Part shown: positions 35,860 to 45,285 of the stretch, piece by piece
Layout of the letters: every line of letters begins with the position of its first letter
How positions within the stretch are numbered: position 1 is the stretch's first letter
Source of the DNA: Halorubrum amylolyticum
Lineage (GTDB): Archaea > Halobacteriota > Halobacteria > Halobacteriales > Haloferacaceae
Direction of reading: 5' to 3'
Assembly (NCBI RefSeq): GCF_004114995.1
Contig: NZ_SDJP01000016.1
Location: 1-64,000 of the forward strand
Length of the DNA stretch: 64,000 nt
Made by a program: the position numbers and the translations under genes
Notes under the pieces: model-generated
The model's input: only the letters and a program-made list of their open reading frames with translations
Told to the model about the DNA's origin: nothing
Database searches by the model: none

Positions 35860-36525
35860 CCAGAACACAACATCGATCAACGAGGGGAGACGGTAGGCGC
35901 GAGTTTGTTAACGACAGGGAGGCGTTCGACAGGACTGCTTGGACCAGCATGGACCAGAAAACCCGGGGACGTGAACGGGGTGGTCTAGGTGGTCTAGGTG
36001 GTCTAGGTGGTCTGAGGGTTAATGTGAGAGACGGGTAAGGAAGAAAACGGTAGTGTTGTTGTGTCTGTGTACTATATCTCTCACTAAAGGGGTCGAAATG
36101 CCTAGACCACATGGACCACATGGACCACTCCTCGATGAACCGGCTTGCCTTCCGGTGGTTTTGTATGTTTCATTGTGGTCCGTACCCCCTAGACCAGACC
36201 GGTCGGTGGTCTAGACCCGGCGGTCGCTGGCACGTTGGGAGTAGGTGGATCACCCGGAACACTGATGTCGTGCGCGTTGTCCTATTCTTAAAAGTATAGG
36301 AAGAGGTCCGCAGATAGGCTCTATATCGCCTCTAATTTACCTATATAAACCTTAGACGCAGAACGTTATAAGTCACCCGTGACTACTATTTGGTAAGCAC
36401 TCGGCGACCACGGTCTTGTCGCCACTCACAATCGCATCCAATACTCTGGCGATGCAAAGTCCATAACCCCCGAACGGCGCGAGGCCGCCCGGGAGTCGAG
36501 TGCCCCATAACCAGGAGTCACTCAA
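35860..36525. other. Non-coding gap upstream of the replication genes
   Basis: Apart from the repeat cluster the gap holds AT-rich segments at 36290-36375 (TATATAAACC and GTTATAAG), which may be promoters or a DNA-unwinding element. I saw no gene with convincing codon use. Confidence 0.5.
35938..36217. repeat. TAGACCA/GGACCA repeat cluster
   Basis: A second repeat family follows the iterons. GGACCAGCATGGACCAG lies near 35940. Three tandem 9-base TCTAGGTGG units lie at about 35984-36013. ATGGACCACATGGACCAC lies at 36112-36129 on the other orientation, and TCTAGACC palindromes near 36187-36217. The motif TGGTCTAG or its complement appears at least eight times in both orientations. It is probably a second protein-binding region next to the origin. 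Confidence 0.65.
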
Positions 36526-36723
36526 ATGGTATACGACGCGAACGGATATAAAAGTGGTTGCATCGATTCAATAACAGCAGGCAGTTTCGTCATCTACGAT
36601 GACGAGCGGTGGCGAGTCGCGCGGACGAGCGGTGACTATGTTGAGGTTTACCGGACGTACGAAGCGCCTCAAATCGTGGATATCGATTCCGTCGAACTCG
36701 TGAGCGGAGGTGTGGGTCAGTGA
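36526..36723 (+). CDS. Small element protein before the helicase
   Basis: A 65-residue protein of unknown function. Much of it is beta-like (SFVIYDDERWRVARTSGDYV). A Shine-Dalgarno-like AGGAG lies 12 bases before the ATG. Its TGA overlaps the GTG start of the prim-pol helicase (GTGA), so the two genes are translationally coupled. It could help in initiation, but only its position suggests that. Confidence 0.65.
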   Translation: MVYDANGYKSGCIDSITAGSFVIYDDERWRVARTSGDYVEVYRTYEAPQIVDIDSVELVSGGVGQ

Positions 36724-39700
36724 TCGGGACACCCGAACAATGGCGTGAGAACACACCGGAACCGATGCAGAACATCGACCGGTGGCTCATGTGGGACGAC
36801 AGCGCTGATACCCCACGACGCCCGCACTGGAAAGGCGACTTCTCGGTCTCCTTCAACGACGCTGAAGATCACCACACGTTCGAAAAAGCCGTTGGAGCAG
36901 CTGCAGAGAAAGACTCGTGGGGAATCGGATTCGTCACAGGTGATGACATCGCCGTCATCGACGTGGACGGGTGCGCGGATATCGTTGAGGACGGGCGTAA
37001 GGACCCGAAGGATTGGGTTCCGTCCTTGAGGGAGTTCCGACGCGCAGCAGACGGTAGTGAGGTTTACGCCGAGTGGAGCCCATCGGGAACCGGGCTTCAC
37101 ATCCCGGTGGCAGACTTTGATGAACCCGAGTTCTGGACTGACTTATCCATTGATGACGCCGAGCACGAAGGCGTTGATGTGCTGCAAGGTCGGTTCGTGA
37201 CGGTTACTGGTGATGTTGAACGCGGGTTCGATGGTGAGGTGGTTGAGCACGCGCCGGATATCGATCACTGGTTGCTTGGTGCGAAGGAGACCATCAACGC
37301 GTTGAACGGCGATGGCGATCTTGCCAACGCCGGTGATGGCGATGGGTGGAAGCCGGATAACGAGTGGCTCACAGAGGACGACATCAGGGACGCGTTATCG
37401 CACCTTGATGCCGACTGTGGCTACAATCAGTGGCGGAACATCGGGTTCGCAGTTGCTGAGTTCTTCCACGAAGAAGACGACGGCGGCGCGGATGAGGATG
37501 CGTGGGAGAAGGCGGTTGAGCTCTTCAAATCATGGTCGGAGACAGCTGATGAGCAGTGGGATGCGTCCGCTGAGCAGCAGGCTGAGCGGATTGTTGAAGA
37601 TTCGTGGGAGAGCATCGAGGTTGAATCGGACCCGGTGACTGTCGGGACTCTCATCGCGTACGCGACGAATGCGGGATGGGATATGCCTGCTCCGCCTCAG
37701 AGTAACAGCGAAGAGGTTGATTGGGACGCTGTTGAAGAGGCGAGGCTAAGTACCGACTGGCGGTCGGACGAGATGTGCGATGTTCGAGACGACGTCATCG
37801 GTGAGGAGTGGACAGACCCGCCTGAAGACTCCGATAAAGAACCGGAATTCATCGGTCTCTACGTCAGCGAACCAATCGGACCAGACGACGACGTCATCGT
37901 CACTCTCCCGAAGCAAGATGCGCGCGTTGAGCACCGAGCGCCGGCGCAGTCAACGGTTGACGTGAAGCTTCAGGACCGTTACGCCGGGCGAGTTATCAAC
38001 GCTGAACCACTGCACAAGCTCGCTCAACGCCTCGATGTGTTGTACAATGAGTGCCTGAACGCTCAGGCACGCGCGGCAGTTGCGCACCGTCTCATGCAGG
38101 CCTTGGAGTTCGTGACGACCGGTGGAGCGGACGATCAGACGATTTACTGTTACAACCCGGTCACGGGGACACTGGACGGTGACGGCAGGGAAGTCATTCG
38201 TTCCGTCATTGAGGGTGTGTGCCCGGGTCGCGCCAGCGGTCATGAGAAGCGCGAGATTGTCGGGAAAATCGCTGACCGGACGCGAGAAGACGGTTCGCAA
38301 GCGTTCGAGCCGCGCGGTAAATTCGACAACGAAGAGCATGACTACAGAGTCGTCGGGAACGGGATCCTTCGGCTCCCAACGCTGCAGCGGGACGGGTCGG
38401 TCAGTGACCCGGAACTCCTCGATTTCGACCCGGACCTGCGCGCCAAGCAGCGGTTACCAGTAGATTGGAGCCCTGACGCAGACACTCTGGAAATCGACGA
38501 GTGGTTGGATGAAATCACGGAGCGACCCGAAGACCGAGCGACCATCGAGGAAGCCATCGGGAACATCCTTCTCCCGGATTACCGGCACCCGAAAATCACG
38601 ATGATGTACGGGTCCGGCAGGAACTCGAAAGGCGTAATCCTTGATGTAATTGTGGAGATGTGCGGTGGCGTGGACTCTCCGACTGTCGCGGGGAACCGGC
38701 TTGAAGACTTAGCTAAAAACAAGTTCAGAACCGCGATGCTTGACGATGCGCTCGTTAATGTCAGCGGTGACATCGGGCAGCGGAAAATCCAGGAAGGCAG
38801 TAAACTCAAAGAGCTCACGGGCGGGGATGCACAAGAAGGTGAATCAAAGCACGAGGATTCAGAAACGTTCCGTAACAGCGCGAAGTTATGGTTCGCCGCG
38901 AACTCCCCGCCTCTGCCGCCGGAATCCGGGGAAGCGTGGCAAGAGCGGTGGTTGCCGATTCACCTTCCGTTCCAGTTCATCCCGGATCCGGATCCAGAAG
39001 ACCCGTATCAGAAACCGCAGGAGAATGGTATCAAGGACCGGTTGACGCGTGATGATAATCTTGAGGCGATACTGGTTCGGGCGATTGAAGGTCTCGCTCG
39101 CCTGGAAGCACAAGGGGACGTGAGTCTGCCGGAGTCACCGGCGGAACGACTCGATTCCTACGAGCAGGATGCGGACCCGATCGGCCGGGTTGAAACGGAC
39201 CTGTTGAAGCCTGTTCACGGAGCATCGTCGAAGGCTGAGAAGTACGTCCCGAACGGTGCAGTGTTCGACGCGTACAAGTCGCTCGCCAGTGATGACGGTG
39301 TTGACGCGGTTTCCCGGACGGATTTCTTCAGACTCTTGGAAGACCGTGTTGAAGACATCCCGTTCGACAAGTCCCGGCCCCGAGCGCCGGATTCCGTAGA
39401 CGATGACCGGGTGTACTCGATGACAGGCGTTGCGTTCCGTGACGAGGCGGTAGAGCACCTGTCCGAGTACTGGTTGAATCACCCGTGGGTGACCATCGAT
39501 GCGCCCGCCAGCGACGACGGCGGTGAATCTGCCAACGACACTGCCGACCGCCGGTCACCGCACTACGATGACGTCATTACCCTCGATGACGCAGCGAATG
39601 CTGATTCGTACGTCACTGTGGAGGTTGACGTTGATTACAAGAACCTGCAGGGCAGCAACCTCATCGAAATCACGGTCCATGACGACTCTGCGATGCGGGA

Positions 39701-40382
39701 TATCGTCGCTAAAGACCGTGGGAATGACGAGTTAGATATCGTTGATGGAGTTCAGGAGGGCGACACTGTCAGGTTCGAACGACTGAAGCCGGGTGCAGAC
39801 TTGAAGGTCCGGCCGATGACGGACGTGACGATCGTCAACCGCGAGAACTCAGAGTCTGTCAACGATGAGGAAGGGGACTCGACCCGGTCGATCGACCTCA
39901 TCAATGACCCCATCGATAACCGTGAGGGTACCTCCGCGTCAGAAGACGCTCAGGCGGAGCAGGATGCCGCGAGAGCGGACGGCGGGGAAGACGAGGGTGA
40001 CACTGCGCAGATTGACCGGGCGGTCCGTGAGCACGCTGATGCAGCCGAGGATGATGCAGCGCTCGCAGGGCAAGTATCCGCGGTGACGAAGTGCAACGAC
40101 TTAGACGAGATTGCAGCGCGTATCCGAGCGTTCAGAGATGAAGGCAGTGAAAACGGAGACGGAGGAAGTGACGGGTGCGGTGAATTCGACGGTGAAGACC
40201 CGCCACGACCGGCGACAGCGTTGGATACGTGGCAGTGCAGAGAGTGCGGGGTAAAGTGGGGCACGGACACCGCATGGGAGGAATGCGGACAGTGTGGTGC
40301 TGAGGTTGACGTGGACTGGAATGTCGAGACGGGACGGGTCTCAAGCGAGACCGCAGAGGCTGTTAACGGAGGTGAAGCGTAG
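36720..40382 (+). CDS. Prim-pol and SF3 helicase replication protein
   Basis: A 1220-residue replication protein. Residues about 45-190 form an archaeo-eukaryotic primase-polymerase-like domain: AVIDVDG holds the metal-binding Asp pair and WSPSGTGLHIPV the s-x-H motif. Residues 225-320 resemble a PriCT-like linker (YNQWRNIGFAVAEFF). An SF3 (D5/P4-type) helicase follows, with Walker A MMYGSGRNSKGVILD near residue 628 and sensor-like LWFAANSPP near 722. A C-terminal part has an OB-like segment (about 960-1040) and a zinc ribbon CRECGVKW and CGQCGAE. It probably primes and unwinds the element's own DNA. The start is GTG, coupled to the previous gene. Confidence 0.85.
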   Translation: MIGTPEQWRENTPEPMQNIDRWLMWDDSADTPRRPHWKGDFSVSFNDAEDHHTFEKAVGAAAEKDSWGIGFVTGDDIAVIDVDGCADIVEDGRKDPKDWVPSLREFRRAADGSEVYAEWSPSGTGLHIPVADFDEPEFWTDLSIDDAEHEGVDVLQGRFVTVTGDVERGFDGEVVEHAPDIDHWLLGAKETINALNGDGDLANAGDGDGWKPDNEWLTEDDIRDALSHLDADCGYNQWRNIGFAVAEFFHEEDDGGADEDAWEKAVELFKSWSETADEQWDASAEQQAERIVEDSWESIEVESDPVTVGTLIAYATNAGWDMPAPPQSNSEEVDWDAVEEARLSTDWRSDEMCDVRDDVIGEEWTDPPEDSDKEPEFIGLYVSEPIGPDDDVIVTLPKQDARVEHRAPAQSTVDVKLQDRYAGRVINAEPLHKLAQRLDVLYNECLNAQARAAVAHRLMQALEFVTTGGADDQTIYCYNPVTGTLDGDGREVIRSVIEGVCPGRASGHEKREIVGKIADRTREDGSQAFEPRGKFDNEEHDYRVVGNGILRLPTLQRDGSVSDPELLDFDPDLRAKQRLPVDWSPDADTLEIDEWLDEITERPEDRATIEEAIGNILLPDYRHPKITMMYGSGRNSKGVILDVIVEMCGGVDSPTVAGNRLEDLAKNKFRTAMLDDALVNVSGDIGQRKIQEGSKLKELTGGDAQEGESKHEDSETFRNSAKLWFAANSPPLPPESGEAWQERWLPIHLPFQFIPDPDPEDPYQKPQENGIKDRLTRDDNLEAILVRAIEGLARLEAQGDVSLPESPAERLDSYEQDADPIGRVETDLLKPVHGASSKAEKYVPNGAVFDAYKSLASDDGVDAVSRTDFFRLLEDRVEDIPFDKSRPRAPDSVDDDRVYSMTGVAFRDEAVEHLSEYWLNHPWVTIDAPASDDGGESANDTADRRSPHYDDVITLDDAANADSYVTVEVDVDYKNLQGSNLIEITVHDDSAMRDIVAKDRGNDELDIVDGVQEGDTVRFERLKPGADLKVRPMTDVTIVNRENSESVNDEEGDSTRSIDLINDPIDNREGTSASEDAQAEQDAARADGGEDEGDTAQIDRAVREHADAAEDDAALAGQVSAVTKCNDLDEIAARIRAFRDEGSENGDGGSDGCGEFDGEDPPRPATALDTWQCRECGVKWGTDTAWEECGQCGAEVDVDWNVETGRVSSETAEAVNGGEA

Positions 40383-40960
40383 TGGCCGCAGCTGCGACCC
40401 CGTCGGTCAACGACCTGAAACGACACCAGTCAGCGCTCATCAACGCTCACTGGAGCAACATCGTTGAGCACCTTTCCCCGCCAGGAGTGGCGTGGGAATG
40501 GTCAGAGTCCAGCGTTACCCACCGCGTGAAGTACCGCTGGAAAGAATCGGGCCTGATTTACCGCTCACCGAGCGGTGACAGGTGGATGACGTCGAGACGG
40601 TTATGGGCTCACGTCGTCGAGACAGCCGGATCGGACGAGTCTGTCGGGGCGGAGGCTACGGGTGAGCACCTCTTGATGGACGTCCCGACGTTCGAGGCAC
40701 AGTCAAAGAGCGACGAAGACGATGGGAGTCGTGTGTACTCTGACCCGGACCCGTCGGCGTGGAAGCGGTCACTGGTCGAGCAAGCTACTCTCACCGGGGG
40801 CGTGGCCGACGCGGACGACATTGACAACGACCGGGATCGAGTGATGGAGAACCAGGCAAAGGGCCGATCGGCGCAGGATCGGCGAGAGAAGGCCGCTGAA
40901 GCCGCTGGTCAGATGAAAATCGGCGCGTTCACACCGCTTAGGGTGCCGAGAATCGGGTGA
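40382..40960 (+). CDS. Element protein with helix-turn-helix-like middle, unknown
   Basis: A 192-residue protein starting at GTG 40382, which overlaps the helicase stop by one base. Residues 35-80 (VTHRVKYRWKESGLIYRSPS) look like a winged-helix segment. The C-terminal half is charged. I do not recognise a family. Tight coupling to the prim-pol helicase suggests a role in replication or its control. Confidence 0.55.
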   Translation: MAAAATPSVNDLKRHQSALINAHWSNIVEHLSPPGVAWEWSESSVTHRVKYRWKESGLIYRSPSGDRWMTSRRLWAHVVETAGSDESVGAEATGEHLLMDVPTFEAQSKSDEDDGSRVYSDPDPSAWKRSLVEQATLTGGVADADDIDNDRDRVMENQAKGRSAQDRREKAAEAAGQMKIGAFTPLRVPRIG

Positions 40961-41337
40961 CGTAGAGGTAGCGTGTATGCGAGGGCATTAGGAAGCGCGT
41001 GACGTGCTTCGACGACTCGGGTGGACCGAGACTAAGTCACAAAGCTTGAAGGCGCTGCGCACGGGTACGAGGACTTCGTCCGGTGCGTGGTTGATGAGCA
41101 CCGGTGGGTTTGAAGCAGTTCTGACTGATTCACTGTTTTTCAACGGTCGAGGATACGCTCATAATCGCTTGCACCCCGTTCGAAGCGACACGATCTGTGT
41201 TGTCCACGCTATCGCGCTTCTCGTGCGCGCGTAGCGGGCGCGCATATCCCCCTTGTCACCTTGTCACCCCCCTCCCCCCTCAGGGAGTGCACCCTGTCTC
41301 TTACCCGTACAACTTCTACCTTGACATGTGACAGAGA
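40961..41337. other. Gap of 377 bases without a supported gene
   Basis: A 76-codon plus-strand frame (41004-41234) lacks halophilic composition and I do not call it. A GC-rich inverted sequence lies near 41205-41250. CTTGTCACCTTGTCACC is a short tandem repeat at about 41255-41271, just upstream of the HNH gene. A terminator and a promoter region are both possible. Confidence 0.4.
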
Positions 41338-42012
41338 ATGGCAGCAAGCAACAGAGACGAGAACCCAATTGGACACCTGGACATCGGCATCGACCGGCAG
41401 GACCTGCAGGACCTGACTGAAGAGGCGATGCAGTTAGAGACGCGGACAGACGCTGTCCGGTGCCCTGACTGTCTTACACCAAACCAAGAAGACCGAATCA
41501 AAGAGAACTGGTGTATCAACTGCGCGCAGCCCGTGCACCCGCACCCGACAGGCAAGGACGAAGAGTGGAGAAGCAGGCTTGAGAACCGGTTTTGGGAGAA
41601 GGTAGATATCCGCGAGCCCGACCAGTGCTGGCCGTGGAAGTTTTACTCGGAGAGATACGGTCGATTCTGGTTATCGTCCGGGCATGCGCTCGCTCACAGA
41701 GTCGCGTACATCCTTCACCACGACCTCGAATCACTTGACGACATTCCAGACGACGTGGTCAAACATCGATGTCACCGCGAATTGTGCTGTAATCCCCGGC
41801 ATCTGCAGGCAGGAAACCAGTCAGGGAACCTCAAAGAGGCGTGCACAGAAGGTGACCGCGAGACGCGGTTCACAGACGCTGAAGTCCGCGAAATCAAACG
41901 GCTATACAACGATTCGGGGCGGACTCAGAAAGAGATTGGTGACAGATTCGACGTCAGCCACGCGCTCATATCCGGGATAGTGCGCGGGGAATACTATTCG
42001 TGGGTGGACTGA
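41338..42012 (+). CDS. HNH endonuclease with C-terminal helix-turn-helix
   Basis: A 224-residue nuclease. The N-terminal 60 residues include a zinc site (CPDC and CINC). Residues 95-165 form an HNH domain of the homing type: CWPWKFYSERYGRFW, then HALAHRVAYILHH, VVKHRCHRELCCNPRHL and QAGNQSGNLKEA. The C-terminal 50 residues are a helix-turn-helix (RTQKEIGDRFDVSHALIS). The combination matches free-standing homing-type or phage HNH endonucleases. It may attack competing DNA or drive its own spread. Confidence 0.85.
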   Translation: MAASNRDENPIGHLDIGIDRQDLQDLTEEAMQLETRTDAVRCPDCLTPNQEDRIKENWCINCAQPVHPHPTGKDEEWRSRLENRFWEKVDIREPDQCWPWKFYSERYGRFWLSSGHALAHRVAYILHHDLESLDDIPDDVVKHRCHRELCCNPRHLQAGNQSGNLKEACTEGDRETRFTDAEVREIKRLYNDSGRTQKEIGDRFDVSHALISGIVRGEYYSWVD

Positions 42013-42059
42013 GGTGACTTTCCGACTATTTTAGCCGATCAACACTCGATACAGAGGTG

Positions 42060-42320
42060 ATGAGGCAAAAAGGACAGACGCCCGACGGCGTTTACTTGTG
42101 GTTATCGATTGCATCTGACCAAGCAGCGGTTAGAGCGACGCACGATCTAGCGCGCGGGTGGGTCGAGCAACGAGTCGGTGACGGTGAGTGGTCGGACTGC
42201 GAAGCCGGGCAGTCAATGTACGAAGCCGGTGACGGTGAGGAAACGGGGGTTGTGCAGCTTGCATCGATCCCGGACGCCGAAGCCTTGATTGCGAAGCATC
42301 CTGCCGGTGCTGAGCGGTGA
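42060..42320 (+). CDS. Small element protein, unknown
   Basis: An 86-residue protein rich in Gly, Glu and Ala. It starts at the ATG at 42060; a GTG directly before it is an alternative. I do not recognise it. It lies 47 bases after the HNH gene and 6 bases before a gene that is broken by the transposase remnant. Confidence 0.45.
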   Translation: MRQKGQTPDGVYLWLSIASDQAAVRATHDLARGWVEQRVGDGEWSDCEAGQSMYEAGDGEETGVVQLASIPDAEALIAKHPAGAER

Positions 42321-42326
42321 CAAAAC

Positions 42327-42411
42327 ATGGATTTAGACGAATTAGATGATGCTGTGACGGTGTGGGTCGCGCGAGTCAGCGTGATGGGGAGGGACGAGAG
42401 GATCACGACCA
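42327..42411 (+). pseudogene. 5' fragment of an element gene cut by the ISH3 remnant
   Basis: The ATG at 42327 starts MDLDELDDAVTVWVARVSV. The coding signal stops at about 42410, where sequence of the minus-strand transposase begins. The rest of the gene is missing. Confidence 0.45.
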
Positions 42412-43404
42412 GAGGCGGCGCCCCCCGCAGCGGGGCGCTGCCACGTATCTCCAGTGAAGATACCGCCAGACGTTCTGGAGGAGCAGACTCACGACAAACA
42501 TCAGCAGTCGAAGCCCAACATCCCGAGAACTGGTCAGAGAGAGGCTCTACTTGGCTAATCGGTAGATTGCTTCGATGCCGAAACGCTTGCTGTACTGTTC
42601 TCGTGCTTCTCGGGGCGTCGTTATGAACGGCGCGTCAGCGGCGTAGCCGTGACGCGCCACCCCGTGTTCGTCGTACCGTCCTCGCTGGTAGACGCAGTCG
42701 ATGAACACGGGGGAGCTCACCCTTCCGGCGAGTTCGTGCTCTATCACACGACTCCAGCCCCTGCTGAGTTCGGTTTTGATCGTTTCGCCCCACTTGACGA
42801 CCGGCATCGCGTATGCGTAATTGTGCGTGTACAGCAGCTTTAGGCAGATGCTGTTGTAGAAGCCGCGGTCGAGTAGCGTGAGGAACTCAGCGAGGGTATC
42901 GCTGGTGGTCTCGCCAGCTTCCAGCTGGAGGACCGCCAGCGTGTAGCGCTTGTTGCGCACACGCACGTAGAGCGTGGCATAGGCGTGAAACGCCGTCGTG
43001 CCGCGTTTCGCTTGGGAGAAGTAGAGGGCCTCTGTCTCATCTTCGTCGCCGTAGTAGGGATCGAGGTGGAGGTCGGCGATGACCTCCACCGGTCGATCCG
43101 GAAGTGTCTCAAGGACATCGCGTTGGAGGAGCGTGTTCCCGACCGCTTCGACGGTGTCAAGATCGAACTGATCGGTGAGGTGTCCACGGGCAGTATTGGC
43201 GCGCGGAGAGTCATCGGTCGTCTCGCAGACGTGATTGATCGAGGTCCCGCCGGCGCTGGCGCCGGCAAGGACCTCGTACAACGCCTCCGTCGTCACCTCA
43301 ACGTTCTCCCCGAGATCCACCGAAAGCTCCCCATCGAGACTGTTGACGACAAAATTAAGCAGGTGCTCTTCCTCTATCTCGCTGTCTGCTTGGGTTGGTT
43401 GCAC
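42412..43404 (-). pseudogene. ISH3-family transposase, inactive
   Basis: The frame from 43404 to 42547 encodes 285 residues that match ISH3-family transposases (VIADLHLDPYYGDEDETEAL, AKRGTTAFHAYATLYVRVR, HGYAADAPFITTPREARE). A segment of about 15 residues before LDRGFYNSICL seems deleted. An in-frame TAG at 42547-42549 (Lys-stop instead of Lys-Gln) stops it early. After that stop the family C-terminus continues (LLMFVVSLLLQNVWRYLHW and APRCGGRRLW) down to about 42412 and is then cut. The element cannot make full transposase. Terminal repeats were not identified. Confidence 0.8.
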
Positions 43405-43508
43405 ATCCTCTCCAAGCAGACACTTCCTCTAACCCGATGTGCTTGACTGAGCATACCCTCGTGTATTGGTCCTATCGAGCGGGACCGAGAAACCGACTTG
43501 GGACGTAC

Positions 43509-44588
43509 TTACAGTTCTCTTTCTGGCGAATCTCCAATCCGCCCCATAAGCTCCGAAAGCGAGGACGTTTCGAGGTCATGGAGCGCCCAGTCACTGGGAA
43601 GGGTCTCTGTGACACCGGTCTCGTGCGCTAACTCTCGAATCCGCTGTTTCACGTCCGGGTCAACATCGATGACGCGGGTGAGGTCGTCGTCTTCGTCCCA
43701 GTAGGGCGGGGCGTGCGGGCCGAGTAGTTCCTCCGTTTCGAGGTCAGCCACGGCCTGAAAATAGAACTCCGTGAGGTCCGTCTCCATCCCGAGCGTGCTG
43801 CGTGTGCCGGAAGCGATGTCCTCGTCGGTGACGATGGCTTCGAAGGCGTCGAGAGCGGCGTACTGGTCAACGTAGAAGGCAGTGTTGAGCGTGATTTTGA
43901 CGAACTTCGACTCATCTTCGGAGAGGGCGAGCAGGTGGTCAGCGACGGAGTGCTCGGGATGGCCGATACCCCATCCGTAGGTGTACGACTCCTCGTAGGC
44001 GACGTGAGACTCGTTGACGTACTCGGGGATCGCATCGAGAAACGCCAGTGCGTCAGCCGGAATTGCGTCCACGCTGTCGCCACGGCGGGTGCGAATAACC
44101 GAGCGTCCGATTGCGTTGGCGATGACGTGGCTGACCTCGGGGAACTCGTCTTGCTCGCGCGGATCGTAAGCCGTAGCGAACTCGACAAGCACATCCCACC
44201 CGTCGGTCTGTGCGGCGGTGTCGAGCCCGGTAGCGAAGGATTCGTAGTAGGCAAATTGCAGGTCGTGTAGCAGATCTTCACCGCTCGGTGCGTCACCTCG
44301 GGCCACGTTCGACAACACGCGTTCATATTCCGCAATTGCCCGGTAAAGTGTTGATACGTCACCCTCACGGGCGTCGTCATAGAGGTCTGGAAGGTCACCG
44401 ACGACCTCGGGATGATCCTGTTCGAGTTCCTGCCGGTCTAAGCTAGAATCTTCGAACGGATCTTCCTCCGAGAGACCGTCTCCATGTGAGATCGACTCAT
44501 CGGCGGGCAGGTCGGGAGCACAGTCGTGGAGTCTGAGACGCGAGAGGGTGTCGAACGACGCCCCACAGTCCTCACATTCGTAACTCAT
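43509..44588 (-). CDS. Zinc-finger protein with large acidic helical domain
   Basis: A 359-residue protein. The first 25 residues contain a C2HC or C2H2-type finger (YECEDCGASFDTLSRLRLHDC). The rest is acidic and mostly helical, with no enzyme motif that I recognise. It is typical of haloarchaeal accessory regions. It lies 63 bases downstream of the calcium-binding-type gene on the same strand. Function unknown; single zinc fingers in haloarchaea often mediate protein or DNA contacts. Confidence 0.65.
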   Translation of the reverse strand: MSYECEDCGASFDTLSRLRLHDCAPDLPADESISHGDGLSEEDPFEDSSLDRQELEQDHPEVVGDLPDLYDDAREGDVSTLYRAIAEYERVLSNVARGDAPSGEDLLHDLQFAYYESFATGLDTAAQTDGWDVLVEFATAYDPREQDEFPEVSHVIANAIGRSVIRTRRGDSVDAIPADALAFLDAIPEYVNESHVAYEESYTYGWGIGHPEHSVADHLLALSEDESKFVKITLNTAFYVDQYAALDAFEAIVTDEDIASGTRSTLGMETDLTEFYFQAVADLETEELLGPHAPPYWDEDDDLTRVIDVDPDVKQRIRELAHETGVTETLPSDWALHDLETSSLSELMGRIGDSPEREL

Positions 44589-44651
44589 TAGCTGAGTGTA
44601 CGGTGCCCTGGAAGTAAGAGTTTGTGAGCGAGGAACCCGTACTATCGTTCG

Positions 44652-45002
44652 TCAACGTTCAAGCCAGTAGTGCCAGTCCGATACAGCCAGCTCAGTGGCG
44701 TCACTGGCCGCAACCGGTTCCAGTTGGCTCAACGGCACGCCGAACTCTCGGCCCTTCCACTCGATGGTGACGAACTGTTGGCGAAGCGACGGCTCCGACG
44801 ATTGTTTACCGACCACACGAACCGTCTCCCCTTCCTTCAGAGGTGAGACCTCTTGGTCTTTGATACACCGTGCTTCGAAGGGAAAATCCATCATCTCTTC
44901 CAGATAGATGTGCCAACCCATCGCCTGCTCATCCTGGGTGTAGGCGTCCACGATGATCTCCATCTCGATTCGTTCGTCCCGTTCCTTGTCTCGCTCGGTC
45001 AT
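44652..45002 (-). CDS. Calcium-binding-type accessory protein
   Basis: A 116-residue protein with EIIVDAYTQDEQAMGWHIYL and MDFPFEARC near the N-terminus and REFGVPLSQLEPV near the C-terminus. This pattern belongs to a family often annotated as calcium-binding protein, although no EF-hand is present. Its ATG overlaps the stop of the upstream truncated gene (ATGA). It is commonly seen in mobile regions. Confidence 0.7.
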   Translation of the reverse strand: MTERDKERDERIEMEIIVDAYTQDEQAMGWHIYLEEMMDFPFEARCIKDQEVSPLKEGETVRVVGKQSSEPSLRQQFVTIEWKGREFGVPLSQLEPVAASDATELAVSDWHYWLER

Positions 45003-45285
45003 GACTCACCACCGGCGCGGGTGTGAAACGATACACCCGACTTGAATTCGGTTAGCTTCTCGATCCGGTCTTCGAGTTCCTCGATCTCGTTGCGGAGATC
45101 CTCGGCCTCGTCACCGTCGACAGCAGCAAGCTGGTCTTTGAGTCCTTGGAGCCGTGTCTCCTTACGTTCCTCGTCTACCTCGGCCTTGCGGACGTACTCG
45201 GGCTCCTCGATCTCGTACACGTCGCTTTCAGACAGTTCCGTTACGTCGAGAGCGTCGTCTTCTTTGTCGCGGAATGGGACGTCAC
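44999..45285 (-). pseudogene. 3' part of a coiled-coil protein gene cut by the TnpB element
   Basis: About 95 residues remain, with a strong coiled coil (KDQLAAVDGDEAEDLRNEIE) and a C-terminus ending HTRAGGES. The 5' part is absent: plus-strand TnpB-like sequence starts at about 45270-45285. The stop overlaps the next gene's ATG, so the pair was once an operon. The original length is unknown. Confidence 0.6.

Noticed and set aside
35743..35988. 81-codon plus-strand frame across the iterons
   Set aside because: It runs through the repeat array and has no protein-like composition.
41004..41234. 76-codon plus-strand frame after the replication genes
   Set aside because: Composition is not halophilic and the start is weak. 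It is left as an intergenic note.
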